From: GWF2-50-93 sp049297395
Lineage (GTDB): Bacteria > Verrucomicrobiota > Lentisphaeria > Victivallales > GWF2-50-93
Assembly (NCBI GenBank): GCA_049297395.1
Contig: JBAQUG010000574.1
Span: 1-17,024 of the forward strand
DNA length: 17,024 bases
Reading direction: 5' to 3'
The notes under the pieces are model-generated. The model was given only the letters and a program-made list of their open reading frames with translations, ran no database searches and was not told the origin of the DNA. The first letter of the stretch is position 1. Every line of letters begins with the position of its first letter. A program made the position numbers and the translations under genes. Of this stretch, positions 6,513 to 16,659 are shown in pieces.

Positions 6513-7253
6513 ATGAAATTATGGCTCAAATTTCTCTTATGGATGGCAGGGATAATTGCTGTCCTTCTGATCATTGTCCTCGGATTTATCTGGTGGCTTG
6601 CGTCAAGCATGATATCGGAAAAACCTTTTGACATGTCTGGCGGGATTCCTGACATGCAGACATCGGCAAGCGCCATGCAGAAGATAAACATAGGTGAAAA
6701 GGTGTCCTCCGTGCTTAAGGACAAGACGGCAGGGAAGGGCGTGCCTGACAAGCCGGAGACTATAGAGCTTACCGAGAATGAGGTTAATGCGTTGCTGAAA
6801 ACTGGATTGATCATGCAGATGGCGTCCAAGCAGGAGGCGGATCAGGAAGTCAGGGACGCTTTTTTCAAGGATGGCGCGCTCACCATATTGATTTCAAAGA
6901 AGATCGCAGCCGGCAATCCATTCGGAAAATATTTCAACATCAGGGCGTCATTCGTGCCCGAAATCCGGAACCATCATTTCCAGGTCGTTTTAAAAGCTGT
7001 TTCTGCAGGTTCGATCAGTTTTCCGGAATCCATCGTCCAGGGCAGGCTTTCCAGCGAACTTGCCGTTCTTGAACAGACGGAGAACGGGCAGGCAGTCCTG
7101 AATATAATTTCCGAACTGAAGCTTGGAAATGGCAGGATGACGCTTGTCTACAGCCCTGTGAAACTCGTTGAATATCTGCAGGGAAGGGGCATGAACATGG
7201 GAGGAATGCTTGTGGGAGGGGGAGGAGCATTGGCAAATCCGGTGGAGGAATGA
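6513..7253 (+). CDS. Unrecognised membrane-anchored protein (246 aa)
   Basis: I do not recognise a named family. An N-terminal hydrophobic helix (about residues 7-30) preceded by Lys suggests an uncleaved anchor, with the rest outside the cytoplasm. A Met/Ser-rich linker follows. Then comes a segment with TIELTENEVNALLKTGL (about residues 77-95), a motif type also seen near the start of YpmS/DUF2140-like membrane-anchored proteins. After that, alternating hydrophobic residues suggest beta strands. The C-terminus is Gly/Met-rich (MGGMLVGGGG). GAAGG at 6501-6505 is 7 bases before the ATG and supports the start. It is transcribed away from the amidohydrolase and converges on the LysM reading frame, leaving 41 bases between the ends. 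The YpmS-like comparison is only a resemblance. Confidence 0.75.
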   Translation: MKLWLKFLLWMAGIIAVLLIIVLGFIWWLASSMISEKPFDMSGGIPDMQTSASAMQKINIGEKVSSVLKDKTAGKGVPDKPETIELTENEVNALLKTGLIMQMASKQEADQEVRDAFFKDGALTILISKKIAAGNPFGKYFNIRASFVPEIRNHHFQVVLKAVSAGSISFPESIVQGRLSSELAVLEQTENGQAVLNIISELKLGNGRMTLVYSPVKLVEYLQGRGMNMGGMLVGGGGALANPVEE

Positions 7254-7294
7254 CGTGGGATCCAATTTGCAGACCTGAAAGATGCTGATTTGCT

Positions 7295-7825
7295 TTACGG
7301 AATACTATTATCATGAACTTTTAACTTGACTGGTATTTTAATTTTCATGCCTTCCTTCAGCCTTGCCGGATCCGTTATGGAATTTAATTTGGCAAGTTCT
7401 TCAGAATTAGTGTTGTTAAGAAGGGCTATTTTACTCAGGGTGTCACCCTTTTTCACATGATAAATCTCGTAATCGCCTGAAGATGCCTGGGAGGATGGAA
7501 TATGAGACTTAAGAAGTTTAGCTTACGGCAAGCCACTCGGGACTGGCTGAGAAGTACTGGAATCCTTTGATTTGACAGGTGCAGGGCTCAGCTTTTCTTT
7601 TCCATCCTGATTTGGAATTTTAATCTCTTCATTATCGGAATAGTTCTTTTCCTGTAATTTTTCCTTTTTATCAGCCTGCCCAACGCCGGGAGTCAACCTC
7701 CAGACATTAAACCAGACAAAGAATAAAATGATCAACAGATGAATGCCTGCAACGATTAGGAATATTGCGAGTATCTTGTTTGCTGTTCCTAACCAGTCAT
7801 TTGATTTGATTTCAGGATTAGTCAT
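7295..7825 (-). pseudogene. Membrane-anchored LysM protein interrupted by an in-frame TAA
   Basis: From ATG 7825-7823 the frame encodes a cytoplasmic start, one membrane helix (about residues 17-40) and a Lys/Glu/Pro/Ser linker, then stops at TAA (7525-7523) after 100 residues. The same frame continues for 75 more codons to TAA 7297-7295 and encodes a clear LysM domain (about codons 121-166): YHVKKGDTLSKIALLNN, then LKEGMKIKIP. LysM binds peptidoglycan or chitin-type glycans. No ATG or good start with a Shine-Dalgarno lies between the stop and the LysM domain, so that domain is made only by readthrough. A single base change (for example from CAA, GAA or AAA) would restore a 175-residue protein. 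It is therefore a recent nonsense mutation, a sequencing error or, less likely, recoding. Its ATG overlaps the stop of the glucan synthase, so it is translationally coupled to it. Confidence 0.82.
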
Positions 7826-7827
7826 TA
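7823..7827 (-). other. TAATG stop/start overlap between glucan synthase and LysM gene
   Basis: The glucan synthase ends with TAA at 7827-7825, and the next ATG (7825-7823) shares one base with it. Such overlaps indicate one mRNA and re-initiation by terminating ribosomes. A purine-rich GGAGTACC (7840-7833), inside the synthase 3' end, can serve as Shine-Dalgarno. Confidence 0.8.
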
Positions 7828-10800
7828 TAGTGGTACTCCTTCCCCAAATCCTACATCAACTTCAACGCTGTGATCCTGGTGGTCATCAACCATGTGTACC
7901 TTCAGGTCCTCCTGCTTATTATTGTCCACAAGCACGCTCCCTACAATCCATGTTTCTGGTCCGGATATGCGGACTTTGATATGATAGACGGTTTCGCGGT
8001 ATCGATAGTGAACGGTGAATTCCTTCCAGTCCGGAGGAATCACAGGTTCGAAAGACAGGATGTCCACCTTCAACTTTATGCCAAGCAAGCTTTCCACGAA
8101 GAATCGATACATCCAGCCGGCGCTGCCGGTGTACCAGGTCCATCCACCGCGGCCCTCATGCTGCCTGACGGTATAGATGTCAGCCGAAACAACATAGGGT
8201 TCGACCATATATTTTTTTATCTGCTCGGATGTCCTGCCATGGTTGACGGGATTGATCATCGTTGCCACTTCCCAGGCGCGTTTCACGTCATGAAGCTTGG
8301 AGAACGCCATTCCCACCCATACTGCGGCATGTGTGTATTGACCGCCGTTTTCCCTGACGCCGGGGATATAGCCCTTGATGTATCCGGGGGAAGGATCGGC
8401 CTTGTCGAAAGGCGGTTCGAAGAGCTTTACAATTCCAAGTTCCGGACGGATCAGGTGTTTTTCAACTTCGTCCATGACCTGCCTGCCTCTTTCCGGATCT
8501 GCAGCACCGCTGAGGACGGACCAGCTCTGCGGAATCGAGTCGATCATGCATTCGGTGTTCATATGGGAACCAAGTGGGCTCCCATCGTCAAAATATGCGC
8601 GCTTGTACCATTGTCCGTCCCAGGCGTTCATTTCAATATCGTCCTTCAGGAGCATCCTCTTCTCATGGCACTTTTTGGCGAATTTCAAGTCATTGCGTCC
8701 TTCAGATACCGTCTCGAACTGCTGGAGCACATCTATGAGGAAGAAAGCAAGCCAGACGCTTTCGCCCCTGCCTTTGATGCCCACCATGTTCATGCCATCA
8801 TTCCAATCTCCGCAGCCCATGAGAGGGAGCCCGTGCTCGCCTGTCCGGGACATTGCCAGTTCGATGGCGCGCACACAGTGATCGTATACCGATGTCGGCC
8901 TGTCTTCAATATAAGGCAAGTCATAATATGATTCCTCGTTTTCAGGAACCGGACGTCCGCTGAGGAATGGAGTCTTTTCATCAAGCAGTCCTGTATCGTT
9001 GGTAGAGTGGACGTAATGGCAGACCGCATAGGGTAGCCACAGATAGTCATCCGAGAAATGCGTGCGCACCCCTCTGCCAGACGGTGGATGCCACCAATGC
9101 TGTACATCCCCTTCGGCGAACTGGCGGCTGGAACATAGGACAATATGGCTCCTCAGCATGTCCGGCCTGCAATGCAGGAGCGCCATGCCATCCTGTAACT
9201 GGTCCCGGAAACCAAAAGCTCCTCCCGACTGGTAGAAACCGCTGCGGCCCCAGATCCGGCAGGCGATCACCTGATATAGCAGCCAGTTGTTTACGAGGAG
9301 GTTCAATGCAACGTCAGGTGTCTCAACGTTGATTGCTCCCAGGCAGTGCTTCCAGGAGTCCCATACTTTTTCAAGCGCCTGCCAAGCTCCGGTCCTGGAA
9401 CTGTACTTCTGTATGATGCTTCTAGCTTCGTCCTTGCCGTTGGCTGCACCGAGCATGAAGACAACATGCCTTTCCTGCCCGGGAGGGATTGTGATTGATG
9501 TCTGGATTGCCGCACACGGGTCCAGGGCGGACCCCACCCTGTTGGAAAGCCCCTGCCTGAACATTGCGGCAGGACTTTCAAGGGATCCGTTGCGCCCGAT
9601 GAATTCAGTGCGGTCGCCTGTGAACGTGCGTTCTGCTTCGCCTGTCTGCGCAAAGACTACAGTACTTGAAAACTCGGCATTGAATGAATTGGTCAGGAAA
9701 ATAGCGTTTGTCTGGGGATCAATCCTGCTGACCACGTGCATTGAGCTGCGACCCTGAAGTTCACCAACCGCACATTCGGCGAACGACGTGGCGGACATCT
9801 TTCTTTCGCGGTCCGACAGATTCCGGATCTTAATCAGGATCAGCTTCACCGGGGCATCAACCGGGACATAGATCATTGTCTCCGAAAAGATATCGTTCTG
9901 CCTGTGCTCAAAGGCGGAATAGCCCAGGCCGTGGCGGCAGACATAGGTGGTGTGACCGCGGGCTGGCCCAGGAGTCGGAGACCAGAATGCGCCTGTATGC
10001 TCGTCCCTGATGTACAACGACTCTCCTGACGTTCCACCCACAGGATCATTATACCATGGAGTAATACGGAACTGCCGGGCATTTTCAAACCAAGTATAGG
10101 CCGCTCCCGTCTCGCATGTCACACTGCCGAATCTGCTGTTGGCAAGTACATTCACCCATGGTGCTGGAGTAACCACGCCGGGAGCCAGTATGATTACGTA
10201 TTCACGCCCATCCTGCGTGAAGCCTGCACAGCCGTTGAAAAAGACAAGATCGGTTCTTGTGATTGGGATATCCTCCTCCTTGGGAGGCAGTGTACGTTTC
10301 GGGATGAAGCGCGATAATTTCGCTTCGCCTCGGAATTTGCGTTCAACCTGTTCAGAGAAAGTTCCCGCCCTGTCCGTCATGTAGACACGCGCCGCAGCCT
10401 GGAAGAGAAGGCGGTCATCCTCGGGGATCTGGTCGGTTGTCCTGATAAAAATACCGCCATGCTGATCGATCATCTGCGATTCGGAATCAGCGGCTATCAT
10501 GCCGGTTATCTCATCCCGCAGGGGCTGTCGGTATCCCACAACCGTATCCACCCAGATCACCAGGTCCATACGCAGTCCCTTGTTGCGGCAATACGCATAG
10601 CATCTTACCGACTGTCTCACCAGGTCAAGTCCGGCGGAGTCCGTCGTATGAATGAGCACTATCGGCAGATCCCCGGAAATCCCGTACCTCCACAAAGAGG
10701 ATTGGTTCTTGGTGTTCTGCGAGATTATGCTGGCGCTGGCGCGATGCCGTGCGCTTGAATAGATGATCGAACTGGCAAGCTTGCCGAACAACTGGGCATC

Positions 10801-13800
10801 GGCTTCCGTCGACCTGAGATGCTGCAGAAGCACCTGGCTATGGGTCCAGGCTATGTCAAAGACGCGTTCGACCAGGCGGTAGTCGCGGTATTTGTCAATG
10901 AGGAGCAGCGACTGGTCCCTGCTGGACGAGGCGCCCATTATCAGATCCACCATGATTGAATCCCCAGGAGGGATCACGACTCTGCGCCTTATGGAAGCTA
11001 TCGGATCAAGCACCATGCCGGACGTGTTTGACAGCCGTCCGACATCATCCATCGCGGCCGGATTCAAAGGGCTCCGCGTCCTGCCTATGAATTTTTTGCG
11101 GTCGGTCTCGAATGAACAGCCCGTCAATGGTTGTCCGTTTTGCACGACCATGCTCTTGAACATCCATGGGGTCGCATCCGTCTCCGAGCGCTGGCGGCGG
11201 GTGCACAGGATGGCGGATTTGTCTGGAACCAGTTCAGTCTGTATGAAAAGACTGTTGAATACGGGGTGGGACATGTCGGCCAGGGGTTCAGCTAGGACCA
11301 CCTCAGAATAGCTGGTGAGGTCAAGAATTCTTTCCCGGGACGAGATATTGCGGACAGTCATGCGCCTTATTTCAATGTCGTCCTCGGGGGACACTGCTAT
11401 CTTCGTGTATGTTTCGATATCGTTGTGGACATTGCGGAATTCAACCAGGCCCTGGGAGAATATCACCTCATAGCTGGCGGGGCGGACGCATGTCGGCTGG
11501 TATGTGGTGGACCAGAACATTCCTGTCTCGACATCCTGCACGTAGCAGTACAACCCATAGCAGTCTCTTGTCACGTCCTCCCTCCAGCGTATCAGGTCCA
11601 TGCCATGCCATCTGCTGAATCCGCCGCCGGAGTTTGTAACCATCACATTGTAGCGTCCGTTGCTCAGCATCTGCACGCGTGGCACTTCCGAACTGGCATT
11701 TGTATATACCCGCGTTATTGATTCCTTGATCTGGGCTTCGGTCTTGTTCGAAACTCCGGACTGCGGATGGGTGATGAGGGAGGACTCGTTGAGTACAGGA
11801 GGAATTCGTTCCTGTAGCAGGAGCAGGGATGATCTCATTTCAGGATCCAGTACGAAACGTCTCTGCATGGGCCTGTTGAGGAGTACGAATGCAAGAGAGA
11901 GCAGGCTCATGCCGCTGTGATGCGCCATATGGCTCCATACTATGGCCCTGTCCTGTCCGGCCGGTATCCGCATGGCAGTATAATCCACCGCCTCATACAT
12001 TCCCATTCTTCCCAGGATTCCATCGTCTGCAAGCCTCTGCAGGTTCAGACACGACTCCAACGGCATGCAGAGTAGACCCATCACCGATGCATAGGGGGCC
12101 ACCACCAGATCTTCCGAAAGCCCACGCATGAGACCGAGGTCCGGAACACCGAAGGCACGGTACTGGTATGTCCTGTGTCCATCGATCAGATTATAGGATG
12201 ATTCTGATATCCCCCATGGCACCTGGCGCTTCTTCCCATATATAATCTGCTGTTTGACGGCATTGCGGCACGCATAGCCAGTCAAAGTGCCTTCATAGGC
12301 CGGCATCAGGAGATTGGGCATCAGATACTCGAACATTGAACCGCTCCATGAAAGCAATGTAGGAGGGCCCGTCTCCACTTTGGCCTGCTGGCGCCCCAGG
12401 AGGAACCAGTGCTCCTGGGGGATCCGCCCCTGCGCAACGCCTATGAAACTGCAAAGCCTGGCTTCAGAGGCAAAGAGATCGTAATAGCTGTTGTCAGCCT
12501 TGTGGCTTTCAAGATTGAATCCGATGGAAAAGAGTTTCCGGTCAGGCTGGAAAAGGAATTCCAGGTCCCAGTCGGACAATTCCCTGCACTCTTCTCCAAG
12601 CTGTTCAAGCTCGCTGATCCTGTTGCCTGCGAATATGCTGGATTCGGATATATGCCTCCTGAGATCACTGAGCCATTTCAGAGTTTCTGCATGATGGCGA
12701 GGATTGTCATTGTCGAGCGGGATATTCTCCCCCCAGGCTTCAATCCTTGGCATCCACTTCTGACTGAGAGATGCCAGGCAGGAAAGAGTATTTGAATGGT
12801 GGAGATCCGACAGCAAATCCTCAAGCTCGCCGGGATGGAGCATCCGTCTGAATTTTTCCAGTTCAGGTCCGGCGAGGCATTTTGATTCAAGCCATGGGGC
12901 AAGCTGCACGATATCACCCAGGAGATCCTCGCATTGCGCCCTCAATGCCGTCATCCACCAGCGCAGTTCAGCGCTATCAATTGATTCCGTCCTCAGCTGT
13001 GACTGCCTTGAGATGAAATCCGACAGGGCGAGATATATGTCTTCCAGAGATTCCACAGGCCTGGAATACGCGGTTATATGTTTGCCCAGGCATGCCAGTG
13101 CCTGAATGGAATCGAAGATGTCCGGAGCGGACTTTTTGGAGGGCAGGGCCAGGGCCGCCTCTTCTCCAAGAATCCGGGCAGTGTCCTTGATGCCCTCAAG
13201 CCATTGCCTGGAAGCTAAGTGTTCTGTTTTCATTTCAAGAAGTCCTCCGCGCAGCACAATGAGGGAACCTACCAGATTCCCGCTGTCGACAGTGGAAACA
13301 TACCGGGGTCTCATGGTGCGGAGGCTCCTGGTTTCGTACCAGTTGAAGAAATGTCCTCGGAAACGTTCCATCTGCCCCATGGAATTAAAGGCGGCCCGTA
13401 TGCTCCTGACCAGATGGGTTGAACTTATGGAGCCGAAATCCCTGGCGGCTAGGGCGGAGAGGAGATAAAGGCCGATATTTGTGGGAGAAGTCCTTTCGGC
13501 AATCTGGAATTCAGGTTTCTCCTGGACATTGTCAGGAGGCAGCCAGTTGTTCTGCGGTCCGACATACTCCTCAAAGAACCTCCATGTCCTCCTGGATATG
13601 TTCCGCAGGAACGCCACCTGGTCAGTGTCAAGGCGCATGCGGACACCTTTCGCCGGCCTGCTTATGAACCATGCGACAAGCGGAGCGATCATCCATGCCG
13701 ATCCCAGTACCGACACGGCAAGGAATGACAGGCTTCTCCCGTTGGAGGCAATCATCAGGCAGAAAATTCCCGTGGCGGGATTGATCCACATCCTCTTCAA

Positions 13801-16647
13801 TACTGAAATGAAGCTGGTTTTGGCACGGCGTTCGACGCTTCTTGCGGTTTGCCATTCGAGAAGATTGCGACTGCTGATCAACTTACGCCAACATGCCTTG
13901 AGGACCGCATCGATGTTCATTGAAGTTTCAAACGGCATGAAGATGATCTGCAGGGATTCCTGAAACATGTGCTGGAGCTGCATGCTTATGGTGTGCCTGA
14001 AGTGGTAGCACCATGCAATCCTTTCAGGCTTCATGCATAGTCCCCATGCCGTCTGGATTATTACAGGAAGGAAAAATAAGGACAGCATGGCGGTAGCCCA
14101 TGGGAAAAAATCTTCGGGGAGGAACATGCAGAGGGACAGGATCAGCAGAAAGATGGAAGGTGTCACTAGGCTGCGCCGCAGATTGTCGAATATCATCCAT
14201 TTTGCAGTCAATGAAAGGACGTTACTGGCTTTTTTGCCGGTTCCGCCGCCGGGAACTGTCGGAAAAAGCCATCTTATGATTTGCCAGTCACCGCGTATCC
14301 AGCGGTTCCTTCGGCTCATATCCACAAGATACTGCGCCGGATGATCCTCTACCAGGTCGACATCGTTTACATATCCGCATCTCGCATGAAGTCCTTCGAT
14401 CAGGTCATGGCTCAGAATCGTATTTTCAGGGAACCTGGAGCCCACTGCCGCATCAAATGCATCTACATCATAGATTCCCTTCCCTAGAAAAGGCGTTGTC
14501 CTGATCATGTCATGGTACACGTCGGAAATCTCATGCGTATAAGGATCAATCCCGACATCTCCGGAAAAGAACTTCGCATACAGTGAGGATGAGGCTCCGA
14601 CAAGGCTCATCGATATTCTTGGCTGCATGATTCCATATCCCCTGACCACGCATCCGGTCTTCTCGTCAATCCAGGGATTGTTGAGGGGATGGGCCATAGT
14701 CCCAATGAGTTTCCAGGCCGCGGCCGGCGGAAGCTGCGTATCTGAATCAAGGGTAATTACATAGCGGACCGACTTGAATGAATCCTTGTTCTCTCCGGAG
14801 GCGTTGATTATCCTGCCGGGCCTGCCGCGGATGAACGCGTTGAGATCATTGACCTTTCCTCTTTTCCTCTCATACCCCATCCACTTCTGTTCGGACGAAT
14901 TCCACTCCCTTTTCCTGTGCAGAAGGAAGAAGATCTGGTTGTCGCCCGTCGCATATTGCCTGTTGAGATATTCGATGCCATTAATGGCGTGATCTATCAG
15001 GACGCTGTCCTTATCCGTTGTTTCCCGGTCTGAATCGGCGAAGTCCGCAACAAGGGACAGGATCAAATTGGGATCACGGTTTGCAACGTAGCATATTTCC
15101 AGGCCAGATATCAGCTCATCGATCGATGAACTGCTTGTGAACATTGTCTGCACGGCAACTAGAGTCCTGCACTTGTCAGGAATACCTTTTGTAAAATCCA
15201 TTCTTGGTAGAGATCGGGGCGATACAAACGATGTAGTGATCCAGTTGACAATTGATATTGCGGATCTGGAGGACAGCAATATGGCAAGGATTGCGATTGA
15301 CACAAGGAAGACGCCCCCGTGGACAAGATCTGGCTTGATCCAGATCGCCGTAGTTCCGGCAAGAAGCAGCGCCACCGCCGCCACCGCCGCCACCGCTCCC
15401 AGATATAGCAGGAGAGGATTTCTACCAGACAGCTTTTTTACGGCCTCGCGGACGATGAACCGTGGATGAATGATTCTTTCAAGTTCGTACAATCCTTCGT
15501 CCACCAGGAAGTAGCCGACATGCCCCTCCCGTGGATCAATCCCTCTCGGCCCCATCCTCTTCATGGCAAGCTTTACTGCCTCGAAGGCTATGTCCTCCTC
15601 CTTCATTCTGCTGTTGCGGGCAAGTTTTTCCACAACGTGCCGGTACGCGTCGCGTGTCCTGAAATCCATCAGCCCGTAAATTCCGGAAGGATCCTTCCGG
15701 AGCTCCTTTTCCGTAGCGCTCTGGGCTTCGATGAAGGGCTTCCAGTCGGTCTCGCCAAGAGCCCTCAGACTTGTTATGCTGCTGCCTATGGACACCTGGT
15801 CCATGGCCTGTTCCTGGCTTTCAGTCTGCAGGATCTGTTCAATAGTCTGCCCGTCTTCCGCAAGCTGGCGTTCAAGCCAGTTGAGCACAAGCCCTAGTGA
15901 GAGATGCTGCCCGTGTATGCGCATCGTCAGTTCGGCGATGAACGGATGCGACAGCTTTGGAGACACCCTTACGAAATCCGCCAGTTCCGTTATCAGCCCC
16001 TTGGAATCCTTGCTCGCCGCCGCCAGGAACCGTTCGGCCCATTCTATAGCCGAGTCGCGGTCAAGTCGACGCAGAGCTATGCGGTGGGATACGCGGCGGA
16101 GATTCTCGATGAGGGCCAACCTGAGCATAATGGGCATCGCCCAGAGTTCGCCGAGGGAAAGATGCTGGACGGTCTGATACACTCCTATGAAATGCGATAG
16201 GTTGTCGACATCAATCCTGCCATCGGTATGTGAGACGAGTTCGAATGCAAGATCATAGACTCTTGGATATCCCTCATGCTTTCCTGTCTTCAGCCGCGGA
16301 AGCTGCCTGCTGTATCGTTTCGGGAGATATTGTCCGGCGAGAAGAATCTGCTCCTCAATAACATAGTAGTTGTCCAGCAGCCATTCGGCCGCAGGCGCAA
16401 GCTGGCGTTTGTTTTCGAGGGCCCTTGAGACGATCCTGTGCGCTTCGCGTATAACCATCTTGTTTTCCGCAAGCCTAGAAAGCAGCAGTTCCGCACCCGA
16501 CGCAGGATCAATCTCGTGTTCACTGGCAAGTGCGCGTGCGAATCTCGCAAACTGGTCGCGCCCGAACAATTCGGCGCGCAGAAGCGCCTCCAATTCGAGG
16601 CTGCTTACATCCCTACTTCCGTCCAAGACTGGAATTTTCATTTTCAT
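7825..16647 (-). CDS. ndvB: Cyclic beta-1,2-glucan synthase, NdvB/ChvB type (2940 aa)
   Basis: This giant inner-membrane enzyme polymerises glucose from UDP-glucose into beta-1,2-glucan, sets its length and closes the ring; the product acts in the periplasm. Its length is close to rhizobial NdvB/ChvB (about 2800-2900). In order: a helical cytoplasmic region (1-400); two membrane helices (about 412-432, 438-460); a GT84 glycosyltransferase domain with LDSDTQLP (Asp634, Asp636) and RRNRWIRGDWQ (Trp783); further helices (about 827-875 and 960-995); and a glycoamylase-like middle domain (ERTSPTNIGLY, then SWSGSMFEYLMP near 1434-1445, to about 1600), the part linked to cyclisation in this family. 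Two beta-sandwich regions follow (from about 1660 and 2140), then a GH94 phosphorylase-like barrel with GCGDWNDGMN (Asp2614, Asp2617). All domains look intact. The ATG at 16647 lacks a Shine-Dalgarno and lies 12 bases after the nhaD stop; Met3 is an alternative. Confidence 0.95.
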   Translation of the reverse strand: MKMKIPVLDGSRDVSSLELEALLRAELFGRDQFARFARALASEHEIDPASGAELLLSRLAENKMVIREAHRIVSRALENKRQLAPAAEWLLDNYYVIEEQILLAGQYLPKRYSRQLPRLKTGKHEGYPRVYDLAFELVSHTDGRIDVDNLSHFIGVYQTVQHLSLGELWAMPIMLRLALIENLRRVSHRIALRRLDRDSAIEWAERFLAAASKDSKGLITELADFVRVSPKLSHPFIAELTMRIHGQHLSLGLVLNWLERQLAEDGQTIEQILQTESQEQAMDQVSIGSSITSLRALGETDWKPFIEAQSATEKELRKDPSGIYGLMDFRTRDAYRHVVEKLARNSRMKEEDIAFEAVKLAMKRMGPRGIDPREGHVGYFLVDEGLYELERIIHPRFIVREAVKKLSGRNPLLLYLGAVAAVAAVALLLAGTTAIWIKPDLVHGGVFLVSIAILAILLSSRSAISIVNWITTSFVSPRSLPRMDFTKGIPDKCRTLVAVQTMFTSSSSIDELISGLEICYVANRDPNLILSLVADFADSDRETTDKDSVLIDHAINGIEYLNRQYATGDNQIFFLLHRKREWNSSEQKWMGYERKRGKVNDLNAFIRGRPGRIINASGENKDSFKSVRYVITLDSDTQLPPAAAWKLIGTMAHPLNNPWIDEKTGCVVRGYGIMQPRISMSLVGASSSLYAKFFSGDVGIDPYTHEISDVYHDMIRTTPFLGKGIYDVDAFDAAVGSRFPENTILSHDLIEGLHARCGYVNDVDLVEDHPAQYLVDMSRRNRWIRGDWQIIRWLFPTVPGGGTGKKASNVLSLTAKWMIFDNLRRSLVTPSIFLLILSLCMFLPEDFFPWATAMLSLFFLPVIIQTAWGLCMKPERIAWCYHFRHTISMQLQHMFQESLQIIFMPFETSMNIDAVLKACWRKLISSRNLLEWQTARSVERRAKTSFISVLKRMWINPATGIFCLMIASNGRSLSFLAVSVLGSAWMIAPLVAWFISRPAKGVRMRLDTDQVAFLRNISRRTWRFFEEYVGPQNNWLPPDNVQEKPEFQIAERTSPTNIGLYLLSALAARDFGSISSTHLVRSIRAAFNSMGQMERFRGHFFNWYETRSLRTMRPRYVSTVDSGNLVGSLIVLRGGLLEMKTEHLASRQWLEGIKDTARILGEEAALALPSKKSAPDIFDSIQALACLGKHITAYSRPVESLEDIYLALSDFISRQSQLRTESIDSAELRWWMTALRAQCEDLLGDIVQLAPWLESKCLAGPELEKFRRMLHPGELEDLLSDLHHSNTLSCLASLSQKWMPRIEAWGENIPLDNDNPRHHAETLKWLSDLRRHISESSIFAGNRISELEQLGEECRELSDWDLEFLFQPDRKLFSIGFNLESHKADNSYYDLFASEARLCSFIGVAQGRIPQEHWFLLGRQQAKVETGPPTLLSWSGSMFEYLMPNLLMPAYEGTLTGYACRNAVKQQIIYGKKRQVPWGISESSYNLIDGHRTYQYRAFGVPDLGLMRGLSEDLVVAPYASVMGLLCMPLESCLNLQRLADDGILGRMGMYEAVDYTAMRIPAGQDRAIVWSHMAHHSGMSLLSLAFVLLNRPMQRRFVLDPEMRSSLLLLQERIPPVLNESSLITHPQSGVSNKTEAQIKESITRVYTNASSEVPRVQMLSNGRYNVMVTNSGGGFSRWHGMDLIRWREDVTRDCYGLYCYVQDVETGMFWSTTYQPTCVRPASYEVIFSQGLVEFRNVHNDIETYTKIAVSPEDDIEIRRMTVRNISSRERILDLTSYSEVVLAEPLADMSHPVFNSLFIQTELVPDKSAILCTRRQRSETDATPWMFKSMVVQNGQPLTGCSFETDRKKFIGRTRSPLNPAAMDDVGRLSNTSGMVLDPIASIRRRVVIPPGDSIMVDLIMGASSSRDQSLLLIDKYRDYRLVERVFDIAWTHSQVLLQHLRSTEADAQLFGKLASSIIYSSARHRASASIISQNTKNQSSLWRYGISGDLPIVLIHTTDSAGLDLVRQSVRCYAYCRNKGLRMDLVIWVDTVVGYRQPLRDEITGMIAADSESQMIDQHGGIFIRTTDQIPEDDRLLFQAAARVYMTDRAGTFSEQVERKFRGEAKLSRFIPKRTLPPKEEDIPITRTDLVFFNGCAGFTQDGREYVIILAPGVVTPAPWVNVLANSRFGSVTCETGAAYTWFENARQFRITPWYNDPVGGTSGESLYIRDEHTGAFWSPTPGPARGHTTYVCRHGLGYSAFEHRQNDIFSETMIYVPVDAPVKLILIKIRNLSDRERKMSATSFAECAVGELQGRSSMHVVSRIDPQTNAIFLTNSFNAEFSSTVVFAQTGEAERTFTGDRTEFIGRNGSLESPAAMFRQGLSNRVGSALDPCAAIQTSITIPPGQERHVVFMLGAANGKDEARSIIQKYSSRTGAWQALEKVWDSWKHCLGAINVETPDVALNLLVNNWLLYQVIACRIWGRSGFYQSGGAFGFRDQLQDGMALLHCRPDMLRSHIVLCSSRQFAEGDVQHWWHPPSGRGVRTHFSDDYLWLPYAVCHYVHSTNDTGLLDEKTPFLSGRPVPENEESYYDLPYIEDRPTSVYDHCVRAIELAMSRTGEHGLPLMGCGDWNDGMNMVGIKGRGESVWLAFFLIDVLQQFETVSEGRNDLKFAKKCHEKRMLLKDDIEMNAWDGQWYKRAYFDDGSPLGSHMNTECMIDSIPQSWSVLSGAADPERGRQVMDEVEKHLIRPELGIVKLFEPPFDKADPSPGYIKGYIPGVRENGGQYTHAAVWVGMAFSKLHDVKRAWEVATMINPVNHGRTSEQIKKYMVEPYVVSADIYTVRQHEGRGGWTWYTGSAGWMYRFFVESLLGIKLKVDILSFEPVIPPDWKEFTVHYRYRETVYHIKVRISGPETWIVGSVLVDNNKQEDLKVHMVDDHQDHSVEVDVGFGEGVPL
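15371..15397 (-). repeat. Three-copy 9-bp tandem repeat within ndvB
   Basis: gccaccgcc occurs three times head to tail (last copy with one change) and encodes AVAAVAAVA in the first membrane helix of the glucan synthase. Copy-number change would lengthen or shorten the helix by three residues without altering frame. Confidence 0.7.
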
Positions 16648-16659
16648 TTTATAAAATAT

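Noticed and set aside
7523..7825. Treating the 100-residue product as a complete small membrane protein
   Set aside because: The same frame encodes a LysM domain immediately after the stop, so the short product is more likely a truncated form.
8375..8881. Long plus-strand frames antisense to ndvB, for example 7870-8931 and 8375-8881
   Set aside because: These mirror the codon pattern of the minus-strand glucan synthase. The ndvB protein is conserved throughout and these products resemble nothing.
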